From JANNAT01 sp031384605 (GTDB lineage Bacteria > Pseudomonadota > Alphaproteobacteria > Rhodobacterales > Rhodobacteraceae), in contig JANNAT010000029.1 of assembly GCA_031384605.1 (NCBI GenBank), positions 1-64,000 of the forward strand: a DNA stretch of 64,000 nucleotides, in the 5' to 3' direction. Positions 52,779 to 60,182 of this stretch are shown piece by piece. Below the pieces are notes generated by a model. The model had not been told where the DNA came from, did not search any database, and saw only the letters and a program-made list of their open reading frames with translations. The translations under genes were made by a program, and so were the position numbers. Each line of letters starts with the position of its first letter. Within the stretch, counting starts at the first letter, position 1.

Positions 52779-53705
52779 ATGAGCGACGATCCATATGCAG
52801 CCCTTGGCCTGACCAAATCCGCAACTGCGGCAGACATCAAGAAGGCTTATCGCCGTCTGGTGCGCACATCGCACCCCGATCTGCATCCCGATGATGCCGG
52901 GGCCGAAGCGCGGTTCAAGGCGGTGACAGTGGCGCATGACTTGCTGAAAGACCCCGCCACCCGCGCGCGGTTTGATGCAGGCGAGATTGATGCGACAGGG
53001 GCCGAACGCGCGCCCCGCACCTATTACCGCGATCACGCCGACGCCCCCGGCCAAAGGTTTGCTCAAGGATCCGGGTTTGAAGATTTCGGCGATCCCGCCG
53101 ACATTTTTGCCCATATCCTGCGACAGCGGCGGCGTGCCGGTGATCCCGGTTATGCCCAAGCCGGCGCTGATCTGCGCTATACGCTGGAGGTGCCTTTTCT
53201 GGATGCAGCACTGGGGGCCAAGACGCGGATCACCCTGCCCGAAGGCGGCAATCTTGATGTGCAAATTCCCAAAGGCATGGTCGATGGCCAAACATTGCGG
53301 CTGCGCGGGCGCGGGGGGGCGGGCTATGGCGGCGGGCCAGCCGGTGACGCGATGGTGACGGTGCAGGTCGCGCCGCATCCGGTCTTCCGACGGACGGGCG
53401 ATGATGTCCATGTGACCCTGCCAATCACGATTGATGAGGCCATCCTGGGTGGCAAAGTCACTGCCCCCACGATTGACGGGCCGGTCAGCGTGACGATCCC
53501 GAAAGGGGCAAGCAGCGGTCGGGTTTTGCGCCTGCGCGGGCGGGGGGTGACGCGCGCCAACAGCAAATCAGGCGATGCACTGATCGAGTTGCGCATTGTC
53601 ACCCCGCCGGTGATCGACGCAGGCCTGACCGAATATCTGACCGAATGGCGCAAGACCCATGCGCATGATCCCCGCCACGCGATACTGCAGGAGGCCCCGG
53701 AATGA
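52779..53705 (+). CDS. CbpA-like J-domain co-chaperone
   Basis: 308 residues. The J domain covers residues 1-65 (DPYAALGLTKSATAADIKKAYRRLVRTSHPDLHPD, with the HPD motif that stimulates DnaK). A glycine-poor linker and two C-terminal beta domains (TLEVPFLDAALGAKTRITLPEGG, VTVQVAPHPVFRRTGDDVHVTLPIT) follow, with no zinc finger: the CbpA/DnaJ-class B layout. The stop overlaps the CbpM start. Confidence 0.92.
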   Translation: MSDDPYAALGLTKSATAADIKKAYRRLVRTSHPDLHPDDAGAEARFKAVTVAHDLLKDPATRARFDAGEIDATGAERAPRTYYRDHADAPGQRFAQGSGFEDFGDPADIFAHILRQRRRAGDPGYAQAGADLRYTLEVPFLDAALGAKTRITLPEGGNLDVQIPKGMVDGQTLRLRGRGGAGYGGGPAGDAMVTVQVAPHPVFRRTGDDVHVTLPITIDEAILGGKVTAPTIDGPVSVTIPKGASSGRVLRLRGRGVTRANSKSGDALIELRIVTPPVIDAGLTEYLTEWRKTHAHDPRHAILQEAPE

Positions 53706-54040
53706 CCGAATATTTCACGAAAGAACAAGTGGTTATGGCTGTGTCAGGCTTGTCGAGGGCCAGACTTGCGGCGTTTGTGCAGGCTGATCTTGTCGGGCCA
53801 GCCCTGCCGAACGATGGCCCGGTGTTTCAGCCCATTGATCTGGCGCGGCTGCAGTTGCTGTGCGACCTTGCCGATCACTTTGAAATGAAGGCCGATGCCT
53901 TGGGCGTGGTCATCGGCTTGATCGACCAGTTGCACACGGCACGCCTGCGTCTGCACGCCATGGCGCAGGCGATCGAGGCGGAACCACAGGATTTGCGCCA
54001 ACGGGTCGGCGCGCGGTTTGTCGGAATTCTTGCGCTTTGA
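53702..54040 (+). CDS. cbpM: CbpM-like chaperone modulator
   Basis: 112 residues. FTKEQVVMAVSGLSRARLAAFVQADLVGP followed by FQPIDLARLQLLCDLADHFEMKADALGVVIGLIDQL is the MerR-like CbpM pattern. CbpM binds the J domain of CbpA and blocks its co-chaperone and DNA-binding actions. Four-base overlap with the CbpA-like gene confirms the pair. Confidence 0.9.
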   Translation: MTEYFTKEQVVMAVSGLSRARLAAFVQADLVGPALPNDGPVFQPIDLARLQLLCDLADHFEMKADALGVVIGLIDQLHTARLRLHAMAQAIEAEPQDLRQRVGARFVGILAL

Positions 54041-54041
54041 C

Positions 54042-54278
54042 TTACCGTCTGCGCACCGAATTGCCACTCGCCAGAATGCTGTTGATCAACTTCTCGACCG
54101 CCGTGTGCAGGTCGGTGCGGCCATCGTCTTTCGGCGTGTGATGATGTGCTGCTGCCGCATCGGTCAGGATGCCGATGATTTCTTTTTCCGGCAAGATATT
54201 CCGGTCATTCAACGCCAAAAGCAGCGACTCGCAGATTGCCAGTGCTGCGGTGCCAGACACATCGTTAAGTTGGGCCAT
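54042..54278 (-). CDS. Small conserved-type hypothetical protein
   Basis: 78 residues, convergent with cbpM (the stops are one base apart). MAQLNDVSGTAALAICESLLLALNDRNILPEKEIIGILTDAAAAHH is mostly helical and soluble; codon use fits neighbouring genes. I do not recognise a named family. It is divergent from the Crp/Fnr gene at 54343. Confidence 0.65.
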   Translation of the reverse strand: MAQLNDVSGTAALAICESLLLALNDRNILPEKEIIGILTDAAAAHHHTPKDDGRTDLHTAVEKLINSILASGNSVRRR

Positions 54279-54342
54279 CGCTGGGATCTTTCCAATTTTT
54301 TTCCAAAGCCATCACACGCCTGATCAACAAGGCGGGAACTAA

Positions 54343-55203
54343 TTGCAGTCTGGCAGAGTTGTTGCGGGATACACTGATCGAAATCAGCTTGGCTGCGGAC
54401 TTCTTTTGCCAAAAAGCGACACACTGCAGACTTTGCGTCTTCGCTTTTCCCCGACCTCTGACGAGATTGCAAACTTGACGATTAACAGCCCCCTTGCCCG
54501 CAAACTCAGCGCCTTTGTCGCGTTGTCGGACGAAGACCTTGACATGCTTGACCGCCTGCATCACCGCAGGCGCAAGTTCATCGCAGGCGTCGATCTGGTG
54601 CATCAGGGGCAAGCCGATCAGTCGGCTTATATTCTGGCGTCGGGCTGGGTCTGTTCTTACAAATTACTGCCAGACGGCGGCCGCCAGATCATTGATTTTC
54701 AGATACCGGGCGACTTTCTGGGTCTGCGGTCGGTGCTGTTTCGCACCGCAGATCACAATATTGAACCCGTGACCCTGGTCGAGGCATCAGAGGTCATCAT
54801 CACTGATCTTCTGAATGCCTTCGCCACCACGCCGCGTCTGGCCACGGCTGTTTTATGGGCCGCATCGCGGGATGAGGCGATGGTGGTGGAACATCTGGTC
54901 GGTATCGGGCGGCGTAATGCGCTGGAACGCACCGCGCATTACCTGCTGGAATTTGGGGCACGGCTGATCCTTGTGGGGTTGGGCACAAAACAGGGTTACG
55001 ACTGCCCGCTGTCGCAATACATGCTGGCCGACGCCCTTGGGCTAAGTGCCGTGCATGTGAACCGGGTGTTAAGGCAATTGCGCGAGATGGGGCTTTTAAC
55101 CTTTCAGCGCGGCCATGTGAAGATTGACGATTTTGACGGGCTGGTGGCGCTGGCCGATTTCGACAAGGCTTACCTTGATCACGACGGCCCGTTGCTGAAG
55201 TAG
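54343..55203 (+). CDS. Crp/Fnr-family transcriptional regulator, second copy
   Basis: Up to 286 residues; the true start may be TTG 54475 (LTINSPLARKL), as the first 44 residues look unconserved. The effector domain (VHQGQADQSAYILASGWVCSYKLLPDGGRQIIDF, IPGDFLGLRSV) is followed by a winged helix-turn-helix (QYMLADALGLSAVHVNRVLRQLREMGLL). No iron-sulfur cysteine cluster is present, so it is not an oxygen sensor of the Fnr type. It lies downstream of FNR-box-linked genes and before the arc operon (convergent). Confidence 0.85.
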   Translation: MQSGRVVAGYTDRNQLGCGLLLPKSDTLQTLRLRFSPTSDEIANLTINSPLARKLSAFVALSDEDLDMLDRLHHRRRKFIAGVDLVHQGQADQSAYILASGWVCSYKLLPDGGRQIIDFQIPGDFLGLRSVLFRTADHNIEPVTLVEASEVIITDLLNAFATTPRLATAVLWAASRDEAMVVEHLVGIGRRNALERTAHYLLEFGARLILVGLGTKQGYDCPLSQYMLADALGLSAVHVNRVLRQLREMGLLTFQRGHVKIDDFDGLVALADFDKAYLDHDGPLLK

Positions 55204-55378
55204 TCGGGCCGCACTTTGGCATTGAAAACATTGCCGCCTGTCGTGCCGACACAGCAAACAAGCCTGCCGCTGCGCCAAGACGAGGAGGCTTGATTCAGAC
55301 AGCAGGCTTTACTGGCACGCACAACACAGGACACTTGGCGACAGCTCAAGCAACCATAGCCCTTATCGCCGTTCCCAG

Positions 55379-56350
55379 TCACAGGCGCACTGATCCAGAT
55401 TGGTTTGATTTGGCTTTATGATCGCGTTTGGCGTGGTGCGGTTCCGGCCCGATCTGCGTGCCAGCCCGCCCTTCCAGAATGGCGCGGGCGTCTTGCAGGC
55501 GGCCGATCCCGGCCAGACAACCGCCGCCCCGCACAAAGGCGCTGGCAGCTGCCACCTTTGGCCCCATCGAGCCCGCCGCAAACGACATCTTGTCCAGCGC
55601 ATCGGGCGTGATGGTCTTTATGGCAACCTCGGCAGGCGTGCCCCAATCGCGCATCACCGCTGCCACATCGGTCAGCATCAGCAGCGCGTCCGCCTTTAAC
55701 TCTTGCGCCAATAACGCCGCAGTCCGGTCTTTGTCGATCACCGCTTCGACCCCTTCCATGCCGCCCGCACTGTTGCGGATGACGGGAATACCGCCCCCCC
55801 CGGCGCAGATCACGCAAATGCCTGCATCAACCAGCACCCTGATCGCGGCCAGCCCCAGAATACGTTGTGGCAAGGGCGAAGGCACCACGCGGCGCAAACC
55901 ACCATTTGCCTCGGCCACCATTGACCACAAATGTTCTGCCCCAACCGATTTTCCCTGCTCTGCCGTATAGACCGGGCCAATGGGCTTGGTCGGCTGATCA
56001 AAGGCCGGGTCGCGCGGGTCCACCTCGACCCGTGTCAGCAAAGTCGCGCACTCCGCCCCTGCAGGCAAGGCATTCATCAATTCCTGCTCGATCAGATAAC
56101 CGATCATACCTTCGGTTTCCGCCCCCAGCACATCCAGCGGCCACAGCGTATCTGGCGCAAAAGTAGCAGCCTGCAGCGCCAGCAATCCCACTTGTGGCCC
56201 GTTGCCATGCGCGACAATGATCTGGTGATCGCGCGCAAGATCGGCCAAAGCCACCGCCGCAATGCGCACATTGGTGCGTTGCGCCTCGTATGTCATCGGC
56301 TCGCCGCGTTTCAACAGGGCATTGCCGCCAAGGGCCACGACGATGCGCAT
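55379..56350 (-). CDS. arcC: Carbamate kinase
   Basis: 323 residues. RIVVALGGNALL (nucleotide loop), IVAHGNGPQVG, GVICAGGGGIPV-like VICAGGGGIPVI and EAVIDKDRTAALLA are the carbamate kinase motifs. It makes ATP from carbamoyl phosphate, releasing ammonia and carbon dioxide, the energy-yielding last step of the arginine deiminase pathway. Last gene of the operon; the C-terminus is slightly longer than usual and ends in a basic tail. No clear terminator was seen in the 175 bases beyond it. Confidence 0.95.
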   Translation of the reverse strand: MRIVVALGGNALLKRGEPMTYEAQRTNVRIAAVALADLARDHQIIVAHGNGPQVGLLALQAATFAPDTLWPLDVLGAETEGMIGYLIEQELMNALPAGAECATLLTRVEVDPRDPAFDQPTKPIGPVYTAEQGKSVGAEHLWSMVAEANGGLRRVVPSPLPQRILGLAAIRVLVDAGICVICAGGGGIPVIRNSAGGMEGVEAVIDKDRTAALLAQELKADALLMLTDVAAVMRDWGTPAEVAIKTITPDALDKMSFAAGSMGPKVAAASAFVRGGGCLAGIGRLQDARAILEGRAGTQIGPEPHHAKRDHKAKSNQSGSVRL

Positions 56351-56351
56351 G

Positions 56352-57353
56352 TCAGGCTCCTAACGTGGCGACAAGCACCGCTTTGATGGTGTGCATCCGG
56401 TTTTCCGCCTGATCGAACACGACAGAGGCGGGCGATTCGAACACCTCGTCCGTTACTTCCATGCAGTCGATGCCGTATTTCTGAAACGTCGCCTCGCCCA
56501 CCTCGGTATCGCGGTTGTGAAAGGCGGGCAGGCAGTGCAGGAATTTGGTGTGCGGGTTGCCAGTGCCCGCCATGACCGCCGCCGTCACGCGGTAAGGCGT
56601 CAGCAATTTGATCCGTTCGGCCCAGACCGTATCAGGTTCACCCATCGAGACCCAGACATCGGTATAGATGAAATCGCAGCCTATCGGAGCCGTAGCCACA
56701 TCTTCGGTCAACGTAATCTGCCCGCCCGTCGTCTTGGCGATGCCTTCGCATTGCGTCAGCAACGCCTTGTCTGGCCAAAGGCTGCGCGGCGCGCACAGCC
56801 GGATATCCATCCCGATCAGCGCCGCGCCCACCATCAGGGACGCCGCCATATTGCCGCTGGCGTCGCCAAGATAGGCAAACGCAATGTCGGACAGATGCTT
56901 GTGGGTGAATTCATGCATCGTCATCAGGTCGGCCAGCACTTGTATCGGGTGGAAATCGTCGGTCAGGCCGTTGTAGACGGGCACCCCCGAAAATTGCGCG
57001 AGGGTTTCGGCGTCGGCTTGGGCAAAGCCGCGATATTCGATGGCATCATAGAACCGCCCCAGAACCCGCGCGGTGTCTTTCATGCTTTCCTTGTGCCCGA
57101 TATGGCTGCCCGACGGGCCGATGTAGGTCACGTCCGCACCCTGATCGTGCGCCGCCACCTCGAACCCCGACCGTGTGCGCGTGCTGTCCTTCTCGAAGAT
57201 CAGTGCGATGTTCTTGCCGATCAGGCGCTGATGTTCCGTCCCTGCGGCCTTGGCGCGCTTCAGGCCAGCCGCCAGTTGCAGCAGATTGCGAATCTCGCCG
57301 GGGCTGAAATCCAGCAGCTTCAGAAAGCTGCGGCCATGCAGGTTTTCGGGCAT
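56352..57353 (-). CDS. arcB: Ornithine carbamoyltransferase, catabolic
   Basis: 333 residues, the length of catabolic enzymes. FEKDSTRTRSGFEVAA (carbamoyl-phosphate site STRTR), DDFHPIQVLADLMTM, YLGDASGNMAASLMVG, VWVSMGEP and HCLPAFH (ornithine site HCLP) are all present. It splits citrulline with phosphate into ornithine and carbamoyl phosphate. Directly follows arcA and precedes arcC with one spacer base. Confidence 0.96.
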   Translation of the reverse strand: MPENLHGRSFLKLLDFSPGEIRNLLQLAAGLKRAKAAGTEHQRLIGKNIALIFEKDSTRTRSGFEVAAHDQGADVTYIGPSGSHIGHKESMKDTARVLGRFYDAIEYRGFAQADAETLAQFSGVPVYNGLTDDFHPIQVLADLMTMHEFTHKHLSDIAFAYLGDASGNMAASLMVGAALIGMDIRLCAPRSLWPDKALLTQCEGIAKTTGGQITLTEDVATAPIGCDFIYTDVWVSMGEPDTVWAERIKLLTPYRVTAAVMAGTGNPHTKFLHCLPAFHNRDTEVGEATFQKYGIDCMEVTDEVFESPASVVFDQAENRMHTIKAVLVATLGA

Positions 57354-57362
57354 CGTAACCTC

Positions 57363-58586
57363 CTAAATCGCGTCGCGGATCAGCGGGCAGGTCATACAAT
57401 GCGACCCACCCCGACCCCGGCCCAGTTCAGCGCCGGGAATGGTGATTACCTCGACGCCCGCCTTGCGCAGCAGGGTGTTGGAATGGGTGTTGCGTTCATA
57501 CCCAACCACAACGCCGGGGCTGATGCACAACAGGTTGTTGGCATCATCCCACTGTTCGCGCTGCGCCTCATATGCATCGCCGCCGGTGGGCACGGTGCGC
57601 AACGCCTTAAGGCCCAACGCCTCGGCCACCACTACAAGAAAAGGATGGGTTTCCTCGGTTACATCCATTTTGCCGCCTTTGCCGGGGCGCAAGCTGTAGG
57701 TCTGCATCGCATCGGTTACTTCGGCGAACACCGTCACCAGATCACGGTCGCAAAAGGTGAAAACGGTGTCCAGATGCATGGCGCTGCGGCTGCGCGGAAA
57801 CTGGCACGCGATGACACGTGTTGCGGCACCGCCCGCAAACAACGCGCGTGCCACCTGCCCCACCGCCTGCGGGGTGGTCCGCTCTCCCATGCCGATCAGC
57901 ACCACGCCATTGCCAACGGGCATCACATCGCCGCCTTCCAGCGTGGCCGCGCCATGATCGACCAGTGGATCGCCCCACCAGATCGGAAAGCCCGCACCCT
58001 TGAAATCGGGGTGGAATTTGTAGATCGCGGCCAGATTAAGCGTCTCCAGCCGCCGCGCCGGCCAATGCATCGGGTTCAGCGTGACACCGCCGTAACTCCA
58101 ACAGGTCGTATCGCGGGTAAAGATGTGGTTTGGCATCGGTGGCAGCACAAAATCCTGCGGCCGCAGCATCGGGATCAGCACGCCTGCGCGCGGAATGGGA
58201 AGTTCGGCGCGGTTCATCCCACCGATCAGAATGCCCGACAGCTTTTCCGCGTCCACCTCCATCAGGCAGGCCAGCAGATCATCCGACAGGCCGACGCCCA
58301 CCGAATTGTCATTGATGCGCGCCGAAAGCAGCCACGTGCGGGCCTCGATATCGCGCAGGGTTTCCTCTAGCAATTCACGCAAAAACACCACCTCGACGCC
58401 GCGTTCGCGCAGCATGTCGGTGAAGGTCATGTGTTCAACGCGCGCTTGCTTGACCCACAGCACATCGTCAAACAGCAACGCCTCGCGGTTTTCCGGCGTC
58501 AACCGTGCCATCTCCAGCCCCGGCCGGTGAACCATGACGCGGCGCAGGGTGCCCGCCTCGGAATGAACGCCATATTTCAAAGCCAT
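57363..58586 (-). CDS. arcA: Arginine deiminase
   Basis: 407 residues, guanidino-group-modifying fold. HRPGLEMARLTPEN, FLRELLEETL, FTRDTTCWSYGGV, EGGDVMPVG (catalytic Glu-Asp region), HLDTVFTFCD (His) and the C-terminal GRGRGGSHCMTCPL (nucleophile Cys) match arginine deiminase. It converts arginine to citrulline and ammonia. Second gene of the operon, nine bases upstream of arcB. Confidence 0.96.
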   Translation of the reverse strand: MALKYGVHSEAGTLRRVMVHRPGLEMARLTPENREALLFDDVLWVKQARVEHMTFTDMLRERGVEVVFLRELLEETLRDIEARTWLLSARINDNSVGVGLSDDLLACLMEVDAEKLSGILIGGMNRAELPIPRAGVLIPMLRPQDFVLPPMPNHIFTRDTTCWSYGGVTLNPMHWPARRLETLNLAAIYKFHPDFKGAGFPIWWGDPLVDHGAATLEGGDVMPVGNGVVLIGMGERTTPQAVGQVARALFAGGAATRVIACQFPRSRSAMHLDTVFTFCDRDLVTVFAEVTDAMQTYSLRPGKGGKMDVTEETHPFLVVVAEALGLKALRTVPTGGDAYEAQREQWDDANNLLCISPGVVVGYERNTHSNTLLRKAGVEVITIPGAELGRGRGGSHCMTCPLIRDAI

Positions 58587-58594
58587 AGGGTTTC

Positions 58595-60052
58595 CTATCC
58601 AACAAGGACGGCCGCACTGAGCGCCACCATGATGATGATTGTCAGCGCCAACAGCAGCGGCCAGATAAACCGCAACCAGCGTTCATAGGGCACCCGAGCA
58701 ATCGCAAGACCACCCATGACGACGGCCGATGTGGGCGTAATCAGATTGACAACGCCGCTGGCGGTGGCAAAAGCGGTGACAACCAACTCGCGCTTCACGC
58801 CCGCAAAATCGGCAACCGGGGCAAGGATTGGCATCGACAACACCGCAAGGCCCGAAGTTGACGGCACAAGGAACGACATCCCCACTTCGATCCAGTAGAT
58901 CACGTTGATGAACGCCACCTTTGGAAGGCCTGCGACCGAAGTTTCGGCGCTGTGCAGGATGGTGTCGGTGATATGCCCCGCATCCATCACCACGACGATG
59001 CCACGCGCCAGACCAATGATCAGCGCCACGCCCAGCAAATCGCGGGCCCCGTTGACGAACGTCTCAACCAGTCGCGCCTCGCCCAGCCGGGCAATGATAC
59101 CGATAACGATGGCCGCGATCAGGAACAGACCCGACATCTGCGCCATCCACCAGCCCTGACTGGACACGCCCCAGACCATCACCGCAAAGGTCAGGGCGAA
59201 CAGGATCAGGACGATCTGGTGCAACCCGGTAAAGGTGACTTCTTCCTTGGCTTTACCGCCCAGAAAATGCGCCTCGTTCGCGGCCTTCTTGTCGAACACC
59301 AATGACTTGGACGGATCGGCCTTTACCCGTGCTGCATAGCGCATCACGAAGGCCACGGTGACCAGCCAGCACAGCCCCAGAATGATCAGCCGCAGCACCA
59401 GCCCGTCGGCAAACGTCACCCCCGCCGCATCTGACGCGATGACAGTGGAAAACGCGTTGATGGTCGATCCCAACACGCCAACGCCTGCCCCCAGCAAGAT
59501 CACCGCCACGGCCACAACCGCGTCATAGCCCGCCGCAATCATCACCGGGATCAGCAGGACGTAGAACGCCAACGTTTCTTCCGCCATGCCATAGGTCGTG
59601 CCGCCCAGTGCAAACAGCGCCATCAGAAACGGGATCATCCAGTTCTCGCGCCCTTTCAGCCGCACCATCGCCCGCCCGATGCCCGCATCAATGGCACCCG
59701 TGGCCGTGACCACACCGATAAAGCCGCCGATGATCAGCACGAACAGCGACACGTCGATGGCATTGGCTGCATAACTATCGGGATTATAAAACCCGGCGAT
59801 CGGGGCAAGGATCACATCGAACACACCCTGCGGATTGGCTTCTGTCGGCGCATAGCTGCCCGCCACCGGGATGTCCTTGCCCAACGCCTCGGATGGCACC
59901 CGCGCGTATTGCCCCGCCGGAATGATCCAGGTCAGCACAGCCACAAGGATGATCAGCCCGAACAGGATGGTGAAGGCCGAGGGAAAACGGAACCCCGGCT
60001 TTGCTGCCAAGGTAGGGTCAAGTGTTGCTGGCATCACATCGCGCCTTTTCAT
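58595..60052 (-). CDS. YfcC/ArcD-type membrane transporter
   Basis: 485 residues with about twelve membrane helices. PSAFTILFGLIILVAVLTWIIPAGQY at the start and IEVGMSFLVPSTSGLAVLSMPILAPVADFAGV near residue 385 are YfcC-family signatures. As first gene of the arginine deiminase operon it probably exchanges arginine for ornithine, the ArcD role carried by YfcC-type proteins in many bacteria. Nine bases separate it from arcA. The FNR box at 60100 lies 48 bases before its start. Confidence 0.88.
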   Translation of the reverse strand: MKRRDVMPATLDPTLAAKPGFRFPSAFTILFGLIILVAVLTWIIPAGQYARVPSEALGKDIPVAGSYAPTEANPQGVFDVILAPIAGFYNPDSYAANAIDVSLFVLIIGGFIGVVTATGAIDAGIGRAMVRLKGRENWMIPFLMALFALGGTTYGMAEETLAFYVLLIPVMIAAGYDAVVAVAVILLGAGVGVLGSTINAFSTVIASDAAGVTFADGLVLRLIILGLCWLVTVAFVMRYAARVKADPSKSLVFDKKAANEAHFLGGKAKEEVTFTGLHQIVLILFALTFAVMVWGVSSQGWWMAQMSGLFLIAAIVIGIIARLGEARLVETFVNGARDLLGVALIIGLARGIVVVMDAGHITDTILHSAETSVAGLPKVAFINVIYWIEVGMSFLVPSTSGLAVLSMPILAPVADFAGVKRELVVTAFATASGVVNLITPTSAVVMGGLAIARVPYERWLRFIWPLLLALTIIIMVALSAAVLVG

Positions 60053-60099
60053 TCGTGGCAGGTTGCATTGACCCTTAAGCCGAATGATCCCGCGTTGCC

Positions 60100-60113
60100 T
60101 TGATGCAGATCAA
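60100..60113. promoter_or_regulatory. Perfect FNR box between arc operon and P2-type ATPase
   Basis: TTGATGCAGATCAA, an exact TTGAT-N4-ATCAA match. It lies 48 bases before the arcD-like start and 70 bases before the ATPase start, in a 130-base divergent intergenic region. Oxygen-limited activation of arginine fermentation by FnrL is the natural reading. Confidence 0.85.
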
Positions 60114-60182
60114 GTCGCCACCAGCACGTATCGCGCATCGTTTGGATGGGTGCGGTGGTGCCCTCCCTTATGGAGAAGACCC

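Noticed and set aside
56391..58370. 659-codon plus-strand open frame
   Set aside because: It lies fully antisense to arcB and arcA, which carry all catalytic motifs; the His/Arg-rich translation is typical of a shadow frame.
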